Assembly: GCA_000719025.1 (NCBI GenBank)
Contig: JODP01000004.1
Location: forward strand, 310,001 to 374,000
DNA from: Kineosporia aurantiaca JCM 3230
Lineage (GTDB): Bacteria; Actinomycetota; Actinomycetes; Actinomycetales; Kineosporiaceae
Direction: 5' to 3'
DNA: 64,000 nucleotides
Shown: positions 51,336-59,170 of the stretch, in pieces
How the letters are laid out: every line of letters begins with the position of its first letter
Position numbering within the stretch: the stretch's first letter is position 1
Program-made: the position numbers and the translations under genes
Notes under the pieces: generated by a model
Database searches by the model: none
What the model saw: the letters and a program-made list of their open reading frames with translations, nothing else
Told to the model about the DNA's origin: nothing

Positions 51336-52145
51336 GTGCGCATCGCAAGATCAGCCCTGATCGCAGCAGCAGCCGTCGTCCTGGCGTCCCTGGGCCCGGC
51401 CTCCCCCGCACTGGCGGAAACCCAGCACCGTTCTGAATACGTGGCCCTGGGCGACTCCTACGCCGCCGGCGTGGGGGCCGCGCCGTACGACGAGGCCTCC
51501 GGGGACTGCCTCCGAAGCCCGCAGAACTATCCCTCCACCTGGGCCGCTGAGCACCCCTCCTATCAGCTCACCGACGTCACCTGCAGCGGAGCCGCCACGG
51601 ACGACGTCTGGGCGCAGCAGCTGGACGCCCTGGACCGCCGGACCCGGCTGGTCACGCTCACCATCGGGGGCAACGACGACAACGCGTTCTCCCGGTCCCT
51701 GCAGGCCTGCCTCCTCGGCACGGACGCCGACTGCAAGGCCGCCACCACCGCCGGCTCGGATTACGCCCGCACCCAGCTCGTGGGTGACCTTGTGAAGCTG
51801 TACACCGAGGTGCACCGGCGGTCGCCCTGGGCGCGAGTCATCGTCCTGAACTACCCGCAGGCCATCGACCAGGGCACCGGTAGCTGCGGCGCCGTCACGC
51901 CGAACACCTACCGACGGGCTCTGATCGCCGACCAGGTAGAGGCTCTCGACGCAGCGATCGCGAAGGCCACCCGCACGGCGTGGGTGGAACTGGTGGATGT
52001 GCGCTCCGCCTTCACCGGGCACCAGGCCTGCTCCACCGACCCGTGGATCCACGGGTCCGACACCAGCTCCCAGACCGAGTGGTTCCACCCGAACGCCACC
52101 GGACACGCGGTCTACGCCAGCGCACTCGACGCGGTGACCAGCTGA
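51336..52145 (+). CDS. Secreted SGNH/GDSL lipase
   Basis: 269 aa from GTG 51336 (AAGGAG at 51323-51328). Signal peptide about 1-26 (ALIAAAAVVLASLGPASPALA). Block I YVALGDSYAAGVG (nucleophile Ser), block III IGGNDDN, block V WFHPNATGH (Asp/His region) as in Streptomyces scoe and SCO-type lipases. Six Cys suggest disulfides. Acts outside the cell on acyl esters. Monocistronic, ending at two terminator hairpins. Confidence 0.9.
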   Translation: MRIARSALIAAAAVVLASLGPASPALAETQHRSEYVALGDSYAAGVGAAPYDEASGDCLRSPQNYPSTWAAEHPSYQLTDVTCSGAATDDVWAQQLDALDRRTRLVTLTIGGNDDNAFSRSLQACLLGTDADCKAATTAGSDYARTQLVGDLVKLYTEVHRRSPWARVIVLNYPQAIDQGTGSCGAVTPNTYRRALIADQVEALDAAIAKATRTAWVELVDVRSAFTGHQACSTDPWIHGSDTSSQTEWFHPNATGHAVYASALDAVTS

Positions 52146-52160
52146 TTCACCGGCAGTCCG

Positions 52161-52182
52161 CACCGGCCGCCCGGGGCCGGTG
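52161..52182. terminator. Small terminator hairpin
   Basis: CACCGGCC (52161-52168), loop GCCCGG, GGCCGGTG (52175-52182), 16 bp past the lipase stop. Confidence 0.6.
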
Positions 52183-52204
52183 ACGCAAAGGTCCGCCGAA
52201 GTTT

Positions 52205-52249
52205 CAGGCATGTCGGCCGCAAGGTCCCGGTCAGCGGCCGACATGCCTG
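52205..52249. terminator. Strong bidirectional terminator
   Basis: CAGGCATGTCGGCCGC (52205-52220) and its perfect 16-bp complement (52234-52249) around a 13-base loop, between convergent lipase and ADH genes. Confidence 0.85.
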
Positions 52250-52268
52250 CACCACCACCGCTCGTCGA

Positions 52269-53306
52269 TCAGGGCCGGACCAGCACCTTCAGGCTCTTCC
52301 GGTCAGCCATCTGCCGGTAACCATCAGCCACCCCGTCCAGGTCCGTGCTCACATCGAAGACCTTGCCCGGCTCGATCGAGCCGTCGAGGACGGCGGGCAT
52401 CAGCTCCTCGATGTATGCGCGGGTGGGAGCGGCCCCACCGGTGAGCCGGACGTTGCGGAAGAACAGGCTGCCCAGACCGACCGGGGCCTCTTCGTACTGC
52501 GGCACCCCCACCCGGCTGATCGTGCCGCCGTTGCGCACCGCGCCCACCGCCTGGTCGTAGGCACCACGGGTGCCGACCGCCTCGATCACCACGGACGTCC
52601 CCTGTCCACCCGTGAGTTCCCGTACCTGCTCAACCCCTTCGGGACCACGGGCCGAAACCACCGCGCTGGCGCCGAATTCCCGGCCCAGATCGGTGCGGGC
52701 CTGGTGCCGGCCCATCAGCACGATCTGCTCGGCCCCCAGTCGCTTCGCGGCGAGAACGGCCAGCAGGCCGACCGCGCCGTCGCCGATCACGGTGACGCTG
52801 GAGCCCGCCGTGACGCCACCGCGCACGGCTGCGTGGTGGCCGGTGCCGAACACGTCCGAGAGCGTGAGCAGGGACGGGATCAGCGCCGAGTCGGCCGCCA
52901 CGGGCAGCTTCACCAGGGTGCCGTCGGCGTACGGAACCCGGATCGCCTCGGCCTGGGCGCCCTCGTGCGGGCCGTAGCCCCAGATCCCGCCGTGCACGCA
53001 GGAGGTGGTCAGGCCCTCCTGGCAGTATTCACAGGTACCGTCGCTGAAGACCCAGGGGGCGACGACCACGTCCCCCTTCGCGACCGAGGTCACCGCCGAG
53101 CCGGTTTCCTCGACCACGCCGATGAACTCGTGGCCCATCCGGGCCGGCCCGGAACCGGCGGGCATCTCCGCGAACGGCCAGAGGTCGGAGCCGCAGATGC
53201 AGGCCGCGGTGATCCGGACCACGGCGTCGGTCGGCAGCGTGATCACGGAGTCGGGGACGTTCTCCACCCGCACGTCGCCGGCGCCGTACATCAGGGTTGC
53301 TCGCAT
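52269..53306 (-). CDS. Zinc-dependent alcohol dehydrogenase family protein (paralogue of 39751 gene)
   Basis: 345 aa, same length and start sequence (MYGAGDVRVE) as the ADH at 39751. Zinc ligands CICGSDLWPF and GHEFIG; structural Cys in CEYCQEGLTTSC; Rossmann GDGAVGLLAVLAAKRLGAE. Divergent from an XRE/MmyB regulator, which may control it. The other paralogue has no regulator beside it. Confidence 0.9.
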   Translation of the reverse strand: MRATLMYGAGDVRVENVPDSVITLPTDAVVRITAACICGSDLWPFAEMPAGSGPARMGHEFIGVVEETGSAVTSVAKGDVVVAPWVFSDGTCEYCQEGLTTSCVHGGIWGYGPHEGAQAEAIRVPYADGTLVKLPVAADSALIPSLLTLSDVFGTGHHAAVRGGVTAGSSVTVIGDGAVGLLAVLAAKRLGAEQIVLMGRHQARTDLGREFGASAVVSARGPEGVEQVRELTGGQGTSVVIEAVGTRGAYDQAVGAVRNGGTISRVGVPQYEEAPVGLGSLFFRNVRLTGGAAPTRAYIEELMPAVLDGSIEPGKVFDVSTDLDGVADGYRQMADRKSLKVLVRP

Positions 53307-53461
53307 GGTTTGTCACTCCTAGAACAGAACTCGAACGGAACAGCCCTTGAGCGGGCCGATCCCCATGCAAGCCGCGCTCCGGCACCGGCGGCAGGCTCGT
53401 TTCATAGGGGGTAGAGACGCTCCCCTCCCTACCCGCCCGCGGCCGACGTACCGTGGAGGAC

Positions 53462-54343
53462 GTGAACAACCGCGCTTCCGTCCGGGACTTCCTGATGAGC
53501 CGTCGGGCCCGCATCACGCCCGCCGAGGCCGGGCTCCCGGTCAGCGGTCGGCGCCGGGTGCCGGGGCTGCGCCGGGAAGAGGTCGCCGTGCTCGCCGGGG
53601 TCAGCAGCGAATGGTACGCGCGCCTGGAAAAAGGCCATATAAGCGACGTCTCGTACGATGTCCTGGAGGCGGTGGCCCGGGCCCTGCGCCTGGACGACGA
53701 GGAACAGATCTACCTGTTCGACCTGGCCCGGGCCGCCCGGGGCGACGAGCCGGACCGGAAGTGCGGCACCACGACCGCCACCGTCCTTCCCACCACCGTG
53801 CAGTGGCTGCTCGACAGCATGACCCTCTCCAGCGCGATGATCAGCAACAACCGCCTGGACATCATCGCCACCAATCCGCTCGCCCGGGCGCTGTACGCCC
53901 CCATGCTGGCCAGCCCGACCACCCGCGAGCACGGGCAGGCGAACCTGGCCCGCTACCACTTCGCCGACCCGCAGGCCCAGGACTTCTACGGTGACTGGGA
54001 CGTCACCGCCAATGTTCTCGTCGGCCTGCTGCGCACCGAGGCCGGACGCGACCACTGCGAGAGCGGAATCAGCGATCTGGTGGCCGAATTGTCCAGTACC
54101 AGCGCGGAGTTCCGAATCCGCTGGGCCGCCCACCACATCGTCATCCACAACCGCGGCACCAAGCACTTCCAGCACCCCACCGCCGGCCCGCTCACCCTGG
54201 CCTACCACTCGATGGAACTGCCGATCTCGGCCCAGAAGGCCGAGATGATGACCACCTGCACCGCCGAGCCGGGCTCGGCCGACGAGGACCGGCTGCGGCT
54301 GCTCGCCAGCTGGGCCGCGCCGCAGAACCACACCTCTCATTAG
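53462..54343 (+). CDS. XRE-family regulator with MmyB-type ligand-binding domain
   Basis: 293 aa from GTG 53462 (NNRASVRDFLMSRRARITPAEAG is the family N-terminus; GTG 53453 also possible). HTH GLRREEVAVLAGVSSEWYARLEKG, MmyB-like domain with NLARYHFADPQAQDFYGDW. Third such regulator in the window. Divergent from the ADH paralogue. Confidence 0.88.
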   Translation: MNNRASVRDFLMSRRARITPAEAGLPVSGRRRVPGLRREEVAVLAGVSSEWYARLEKGHISDVSYDVLEAVARALRLDDEEQIYLFDLARAARGDEPDRKCGTTTATVLPTTVQWLLDSMTLSSAMISNNRLDIIATNPLARALYAPMLASPTTREHGQANLARYHFADPQAQDFYGDWDVTANVLVGLLRTEAGRDHCESGISDLVAELSSTSAEFRIRWAAHHIVIHNRGTKHFQHPTAGPLTLAYHSMELPISAQKAEMMTTCTAEPGSADEDRLRLLASWAAPQNHTSH

Positions 54344-54472
54344 GGACGCTGGTCAGCTCGCCAGAGCGGTGCGAACTCGGCCACCGTTGCCGCGGGTAAC
54401 CGAATGTTGACCCAGGGCAACCCAAAGCGAAATGCCCTCGTCAGCGCACATCCATAAAGAACACTGATGGGT

Positions 54473-54496
54473 CGTCCAAGAAACTCTAGTTGGACG
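54473..54496. promoter_or_regulatory. Inverted repeat upstream of the sulfotransferase operon
   Basis: CGTCCAA (54473-54479) and TTGGACG (54490-54496) form a perfect 7-10-7 inverted repeat 124 bp upstream of the sulfotransferase start in a 276-bp gap that holds no other gene. Possible operator or promoter element. Confidence 0.4.
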
Positions 54497-54619
54497 CTGA
54501 CGCCAGATTTCCGCTGCAATAGCCACGGCGTTCAGAAACCAGCGTCCACTTCACCCGACCGACAGCAATGAATAGTCGCCCACAGCTGCCGACTTACCCT
54601 CTGCAAGCGTTGGAGACCC

Positions 54620-55723
54620 ATGCCCGAGACACCGATGGTCTTTGTGGTGGGAACCGGGCGGTGCGGTTCCACCATCCTGTCCGATATGGTCCGGCTGCAT
54701 CCCGGCGTTCTCAGTCTGTCCGAACTGTTCACCAGCCTCGGCGGCCCCGGCCCGATGGGACGGAAGCTGAGTGGCAGTGAGTTCTGGGATTTCATCGCCA
54801 CTGCGCGCTACGGAGGGCGACAGATACTCCGGGCCGCCCCCTTCAAAGAGATTCTTTATCCGACCGGCCGGAATCAGAAGGACACCGCCTTCTCGATCTG
54901 GGGCGACGGAGTTCCGCCGATCTCGCTGATCACCCTTCCGCACCTCACTCCCGCGTTCGACCGACTCTACGATCACCTGGGACGGCGCCTGAAGGCAGCA
55001 CCTCCGGCGTCTCTCTCCGAGCACTACTCCGAACTCTTCGATGCCCTCGGAGAAGATCGTCCGGGAAGGATCGTGGTCGAGCGTTCCGGAGGATCGCTCG
55101 AATACATTGAGCAGTTGATCGACCTGTTTCCCGAGGCTGCCGTCATTCATCTCCACCGGGACGGGCGGGACACCGCCCTTTCGATGAGCCGGCATCCCCG
55201 GTACCGGTTCATCATGGTGGAGCGGGAACTCACCCGGCGGATCGGTGGCAACCCCTACTCGATGACCGAGGAGGAGTACCTCGACGAGCTCCCCGCCCTG
55301 GTGGATGCGGCCGGTGACATGGTCGATCTCCTGCCCCACCGGATCACCGACCGGAGCTTCCGATCCTGGTCAATCCCTCTGTCCCGCTTCGGTTCGCTGT
55401 GGTCGACCATGGTCCTCACCAAGACTCCGGCCCTCAGACGGCACCAGCCCCTCCTGGAGATGTCCTACGAGGACATGGCGCGCGATCCGCACGGCTCGCT
55501 GATGGCGATCGCCGACTTCATCGGCCTGGATCGGGCCTCGGAGTGGAGTGCCGCAGCGAGTGCGATCTTCAACCCGGAGGTCGGCCGCTGGCGGGGGGAA
55601 CCGGCGGAAGTGCAAGCCGTTCTGGAGCGATCGTGCCGGCCGGGAATGAGATTCCTGCCCGACTCCCCGGCCCCGAATTCAAGCCCACCACAGCGCCACG
55701 AGGAGGTTTCGGAAAATGTCTGA
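54620..55723 (+). CDS. Sulfotransferase-family protein
   Basis: 367 aa. PAPS-binding 5'-phosphosulfate loop GTGRCGSTIL (11-20) and the 3'-phosphate-binding HLHRDGRDTALSMSRH near 177-192; EMSYEDMARDPHGSLMAIADFIGL near 290 closes the fold. Transfers sulfuryl groups from PAPS to a hydroxyl. First gene of an operon with an acyl carrier protein (8-bp overlap) and a beta-lactamase-fold protein. Context suggests that the acceptor may be a carrier-bound acyl chain, but this is inference. Slightly lower GC wobble use than neighbours may indicate transfer. Confidence 0.87.
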   Translation: MPETPMVFVVGTGRCGSTILSDMVRLHPGVLSLSELFTSLGGPGPMGRKLSGSEFWDFIATARYGGRQILRAAPFKEILYPTGRNQKDTAFSIWGDGVPPISLITLPHLTPAFDRLYDHLGRRLKAAPPASLSEHYSELFDALGEDRPGRIVVERSGGSLEYIEQLIDLFPEAAVIHLHRDGRDTALSMSRHPRYRFIMVERELTRRIGGNPYSMTEEEYLDELPALVDAAGDMVDLLPHRITDRSFRSWSIPLSRFGSLWSTMVLTKTPALRRHQPLLEMSYEDMARDPHGSLMAIADFIGLDRASEWSAAASAIFNPEVGRWRGEPAEVQAVLERSCRPGMRFLPDSPAPNSSPPQRHEEVSENV

Positions 55724-55955
55724 AACGATCGAGGACTTCGCCATCGCGAAACTTCGCGAGTTGACCGGGTACGAGAACATCAACCGGGACACCGCTCTCG
55801 AGGAAGTCAGTCTCGACTCACTCGACCTGATGCAATGGCTGTCGGACATCGAGTACGAGACCGGCCAGGACATCGACCTGCAGGGACTGGACTACGAGGG
55901 GATGAATGGCCTCAAGGTGAAGGAAGTCCTGGAACTCTTCGCCCACGAGGTCTAG
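55716..55955 (+). CDS. Acyl carrier protein
   Basis: 79-aa carrier. Helix II begins with DSLDLMQW; Ser35 is the 4'-phosphopantetheine site. Acidic composition and length fit free-standing ACPs. ATG 55716 lies 8 bp inside the sulfotransferase gene, and the next gene starts five bases after its stop, so the three are one transcript. No ketosynthase, acyltransferase or AMP ligase is nearby, so the acyl group must be loaded by an enzyme encoded elsewhere. Confidence 0.9.
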   Translation: MSETIEDFAIAKLRELTGYENINRDTALEEVSLDSLDLMQWLSDIEYETGQDIDLQGLDYEGMNGLKVKEVLELFAHEV

Positions 55956-55959
55956 GTCC

Positions 55960-56979
55960 ATGGAACCCGCTGATAGATTCTTTGCCGATGTGGTTGCCCA
56001 AGGATCACACGGCCGGATCAGCGTGTACGCACAGCAGGGCGACCAGATACTTCTGGAGCGTATCTACGGATCCGAAGAATCCCCCTCCGGCGACTCGACG
56101 ATCATGACCCCGCTGGGCTGCGTGGCCCGACCCATTCTCTCCGCCGCCGCCCTGCGGCTCTGCTCGGAGGCGGGAATTCCGCTGACGACGCCGGTCGCCG
56201 AGGTCATTCCGGAATTCGGCGGGCAGGGACGTGAGGCTATCCAAATCCGCCATGTCCTCACCCACGAGACGGGTTATCGGGATTCACCCCCGCTGCCCAC
56301 CGGGACCACGAACTCCGACTGGTGGGACGAGTTCCGGCAGATCTGCCTGCAACCGGTTCCTACGCCGCCCGGGACCGTCGCCCACTATCAGGAGGCACGC
56401 TTCTGGTTCCTGTTGGGCGGCATCGTCTCGCGACTCGCCGGCCGCGCCGTCCCCGACGTCATGGGCCATGAGTACTTCCGCCGAACCGGCGAAGTACTCG
56501 GCCGCAGGCCTCCGAGCGGCCGCGAGAACAACGGGCAGAAGGGGTGGCGCGGCGGCATCGACACGTATGCATCCGCTCGGGGACTGGCCCGATTCCTGCG
56601 GTCGCTCTCGGTCGAACCGCAGGCCACAGCGACGAAGGAGATGGGCCGCCGTCACCGGGCGGGAAAACGCGACGAATACTATCGATGCGTCAGGGACTGG
56701 GGACTCGGCGTGATGGTGGAGTCCCGCCAGTGGGGATCGGTCTCAACCGTTTTCAGCCGACTGGCCTCGATCAACACCTTCGGCCACACCTCGAGATCTC
56801 CGGTCATCGCCATGTACGACCCGGAGGCCGACCTGACCGTCGCGGTCGTCGGTGACCGTGAGATCGACGAGATGCAGAACATCTTCATCATGAGATCGGC
56901 CTGCACCTCGATCTACCGGTCATTGCCGGATCCGCCGGTAGCAACCGCTCGAGAACGACCCCGGAAGGTGCGGCGGTAA
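55960..56979 (+). CDS. Beta-lactamase/serine-hydrolase-fold protein with Cys-x-x-Arg active site
   Basis: 339 aa of the class C beta-lactamase/DD-peptidase-like family (IQIRHVLTHETGYRD and ARFWFLLGGIVSRLAGRAVPDVMGHEYF are typical). The SxxK motif is replaced by Cys54-V-A-Arg57 (LGCVARPI), YxN by Tyr143-Q-E, and HxG by His276-T-S. The bases were checked directly (TGC GTG GCC CGA). The fold is kept and Cys is a potential nucleophile, so it could be a thiol acyltransferase or thioesterase for the ACP, or a non-catalytic binder. No signal peptide; cytoplasmic. 3' end overlaps the convergent GlxA-type gene by 67 bp. Confidence 0.82.
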   Translation: MEPADRFFADVVAQGSHGRISVYAQQGDQILLERIYGSEESPSGDSTIMTPLGCVARPILSAAALRLCSEAGIPLTTPVAEVIPEFGGQGREAIQIRHVLTHETGYRDSPPLPTGTTNSDWWDEFRQICLQPVPTPPGTVAHYQEARFWFLLGGIVSRLAGRAVPDVMGHEYFRRTGEVLGRRPPSGRENNGQKGWRGGIDTYASARGLARFLRSLSVEPQATATKEMGRRHRAGKRDEYYRCVRDWGLGVMVESRQWGSVSTVFSRLASINTFGHTSRSPVIAMYDPEADLTVAVVGDREIDEMQNIFIMRSACTSIYRSLPDPPVATARERPRKVRR

Positions 56980-57920
56980 TCCCGGGGAGGCACACCCCGC
57001 TGCTGGATGAACTGGTCGCGCAAGGCGGCACCACTGGTGTAGCCGACGTGGTGAGCGATGTGCTCGATCGGCAGGTCGGTGGTCTCCAGCAGTTCCTCGG
57101 CCCGGTTGAGGCGCTGGCCGGTCAGCCAGGCGTGCGGTGACGTGCCGGTGACTTCCTTGAACCGGCGCAGGAAGGTGCGGCGGCTGGTCATGGCCCGGGC
57201 GGCGAGCTCGTCCACCGAGGGGCGCCGGTGCAGGTTCTCCCGGGCCCAGGCGAGCACCTCGTCCAGGCCACCCTCGTCGACGTCGGAGGGCACCGGGGAA
57301 TCCAGGTACTGCGCCTGGCCGCCGGCCCGGTGCGGCGGGGTGACCAGGTCGCGGGCGATCCGGTTGGCGGTCGCCGCGCCGTGGTGGGTCCGCAGCAGGT
57401 GCAGGCTCAGGTCGATCCCGGCGGTCGCCCCGGCCCCGGTGGAGACCTGGCCGTGGTCGATGTACAGCGCGTCGCGGCGCACCGGGGTCCGGGGGTAGGT
57501 GGCGGCCATCTCGTCGGCGTACTGCCAATGGGTGGTCGCATCGAGTCCGTCGAGCAGGCCGGCGGCGGCCAGCAGGAAGGACCCGACGCAGTGTCCGGCA
57601 ATCAGAGTTCCGCGGCCGTGGGCGGCCTTCAGCGCATCCAGTACCTGATCGGTGCGGTCCTCGCGAAACCCGGTGCCGGGCAGCACCATGATCAGTTCGG
57701 CCTCGGCGAAGGCGTCCAGGCCCCGCTCGACCAGGAGCGGGATGCCGCCGTCGGTCCACAACGTCCCCGGGCGGCGGGTGCAGATCGTCAGCTCGAACTC
57801 GGGAAGGCCGGGCCGGAGGTCGAAGACCCCGCTGGGAGCAAACACTCCGCTGATCAGGCCGATGCTCAGCCCGGTCACGCCTTCGGGGGCGTAAGCGACT
57901 ACGCGGCGAAAGGCGCCCAT
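56913..57920 (-). CDS. GlxA-type AraC regulator with DJ-1/PfpI domain
   Basis: 335 aa from ATG 57920 (an earlier GTG at 57938 is possible). N-terminal DJ-1/PfpI-like domain (RRVVAYAPEGVTGLSIGLISGVF, AGHCVGSFLLAAAGLLDG, TTHWQYADEMAATYP, VSTGAGATAGIDLSLHLL) and a C-terminal AraC HTH (MTSRRTFLRRFKEVTGTSPHAWLTGQRLNRAEELLETTDLPIEHIAHHVGYTS). Nucleophile elbow Cys is present. Regulates unknown genes, possibly the operon it overlaps. Confidence 0.88.
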   Translation of the reverse strand: MGAFRRVVAYAPEGVTGLSIGLISGVFAPSGVFDLRPGLPEFELTICTRRPGTLWTDGGIPLLVERGLDAFAEAELIMVLPGTGFREDRTDQVLDALKAAHGRGTLIAGHCVGSFLLAAAGLLDGLDATTHWQYADEMAATYPRTPVRRDALYIDHGQVSTGAGATAGIDLSLHLLRTHHGAATANRIARDLVTPPHRAGGQAQYLDSPVPSDVDEGGLDEVLAWARENLHRRPSVDELAARAMTSRRTFLRRFKEVTGTSPHAWLTGQRLNRAEELLETTDLPIEHIAHHVGYTSGAALRDQFIQQRGVPPRDYRRTFRGRSRAVATGGSGNDR

Positions 57921-58096
57921 TTCGTCATGATGGCACAAAACCCTCGGTCGTTGGCCGGAAGGTCACTGTTTCGGGCCCCGCCGGGGCGGGATGCTCGACG
58001 TCACCGCCAGGAACCCTGGCCGTCCTCGCAAGGGCGGAGGGATTCAGGTCCAGGCCGATCGATGGGCGGGGAGCCGTTCGTCCTGGAAGTGAAGAA

Positions 58097-58154
58097 GCGC
58101 GGGACCTCGGAAGGACGAGTTCCTCCTACGGCTCCGGTCCGTGAGGTCCCGCGC
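58097..58154. terminator. Terminator-like inverted repeat after the iol operon
   Basis: GCGCGGGACCTC (58097-58108) and its perfect 12-bp complement (58143-58154) around 34 bases, 12 bp past the iolG-like stop (58166, minus strand). Confidence 0.6.
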
Positions 58155-58165
58155 AGCGGAGGGGC

Positions 58166-59170
58166 TCAGGAACCGTCGTACAGCCTCGGCCGTGCGCCCG
58201 GATCGACGTCCTCCCGCAGACCCGAGGCCAGCGATCGCACCCCCGCTTCGGCCGCCAGGTTGGCCAGATACCCGTCCCAGGCCGACGGCCCGCTCGGTGG
58301 CTCGCCCGCGTAGCAGGCGCGGATCCAGGCGGAGAGCTCGATCCGGTAGGCGTCGGCGAAGTGCTCGACGAAATCACCGCCCAGGGGGCGGCCTTCAACG
58401 CCGGCGATCCGGGACGCGAGGGACCGGACCGGCCCCAGCGCCGCCGTGCCGCGGGTCCCGACCACCTCGCACTGCACGTCGTAGCCGTAGGCGGCGTTCA
58501 CGAAGACCTCGACGGTGGCCATCACCCCGCCCCGGGTCCAGACCGTGGCCTGCTGCGGGTCGCGGAACCCGGTGGTCACCGGCGACTCCACCCGCACGGC
58601 CCGGACCTGGTCGTTCAGCAGCCAGGGAATGACGTCCAGCTCGTGCACCATGGACCCGGTCACCAGCCCGGCGTCGTCCGTACTGGTGGTGCTGGAGACG
58701 TTGCGGTGCACGGCGTGCACCAGGCGCACGTCCCCGAGCCGGCCGTCGGCCACGGCCCGCTGCAGGTCGGCGAAGGCCGGATCGTAGCGCCGCATGAAGC
58801 CCACCTGAACCAGCCGGCGGCCCAGCGTCACCTCGGCCTCCACCACGCTCCGCGCCTCCGCCGCGCTCAGCGCCAGGGGCTTCTCACAGAGCACCGGCTT
58901 CTGCGCCTTCAGGCAGGCCCGGACCAGCTCGGCGTGGGTGAAGTCGGGCGAGGCGACCAGGACCGCGTCCACCTCGTCGGAGAGCACCACCTCCTCGGCC
59001 GAACCCGCCACGGTGGCTCCCACCGGATGCGCCACGGCCGCCGCCCGGTCGGCGTCCAGATCGAAGACGGTGGTGACCAGTCCCTGAGGAACGCTGTCCG
59101 TGATGGTACGGACGTGGGCTGATCCCATGGCGCCGGCGCCGACCACGCCGACTCTCACCCGAGGGCTCAT
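58166..59170 (-). CDS. iolG: Gfo/Idh/MocA oxidoreductase, inositol 2-dehydrogenase-like
   Basis: 334 aa. NAD motif VVGAGAMGSAHVRTI, catalytic Lys in CEKPLALS, MVHELDVIPWLL (Asp/His in the active site) and QVGFMRRYDPAF. Oxidises inositol to inosose, the first step of the pathway, if the context is right. Last gene of the operon; its ATG overlaps the iolD stop (ATGA). Confidence 0.85.
   Translation of the reverse strand: MSPRVRVGVVGAGAMGSAHVRTITDSVPQGLVTTVFDLDADRAAAVAHPVGATVAGSAEEVVLSDEVDAVLVASPDFTHAELVRACLKAQKPVLCEKPLALSAAEARSVVEAEVTLGRRLVQVGFMRRYDPAFADLQRAVADGRLGDVRLVHAVHRNVSSTTSTDDAGLVTGSMVHELDVIPWLLNDQVRAVRVESPVTTGFRDPQQATVWTRGGVMATVEVFVNAAYGYDVQCEVVGTRGTAALGPVRSLASRIAGVEGRPLGGDFVEHFADAYRIELSAWIRACYAGEPPSGPSAWDGYLANLAAEAGVRSLASGLREDVDPGARPRLYDGS

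Noticed and set aside
54620..57920. Full polyketide or peptide biosynthetic cluster
   Set aside because: Only one carrier protein and no ketosynthase, acyltransferase, adenylation or export gene; treated as a compact operon of unknown product.
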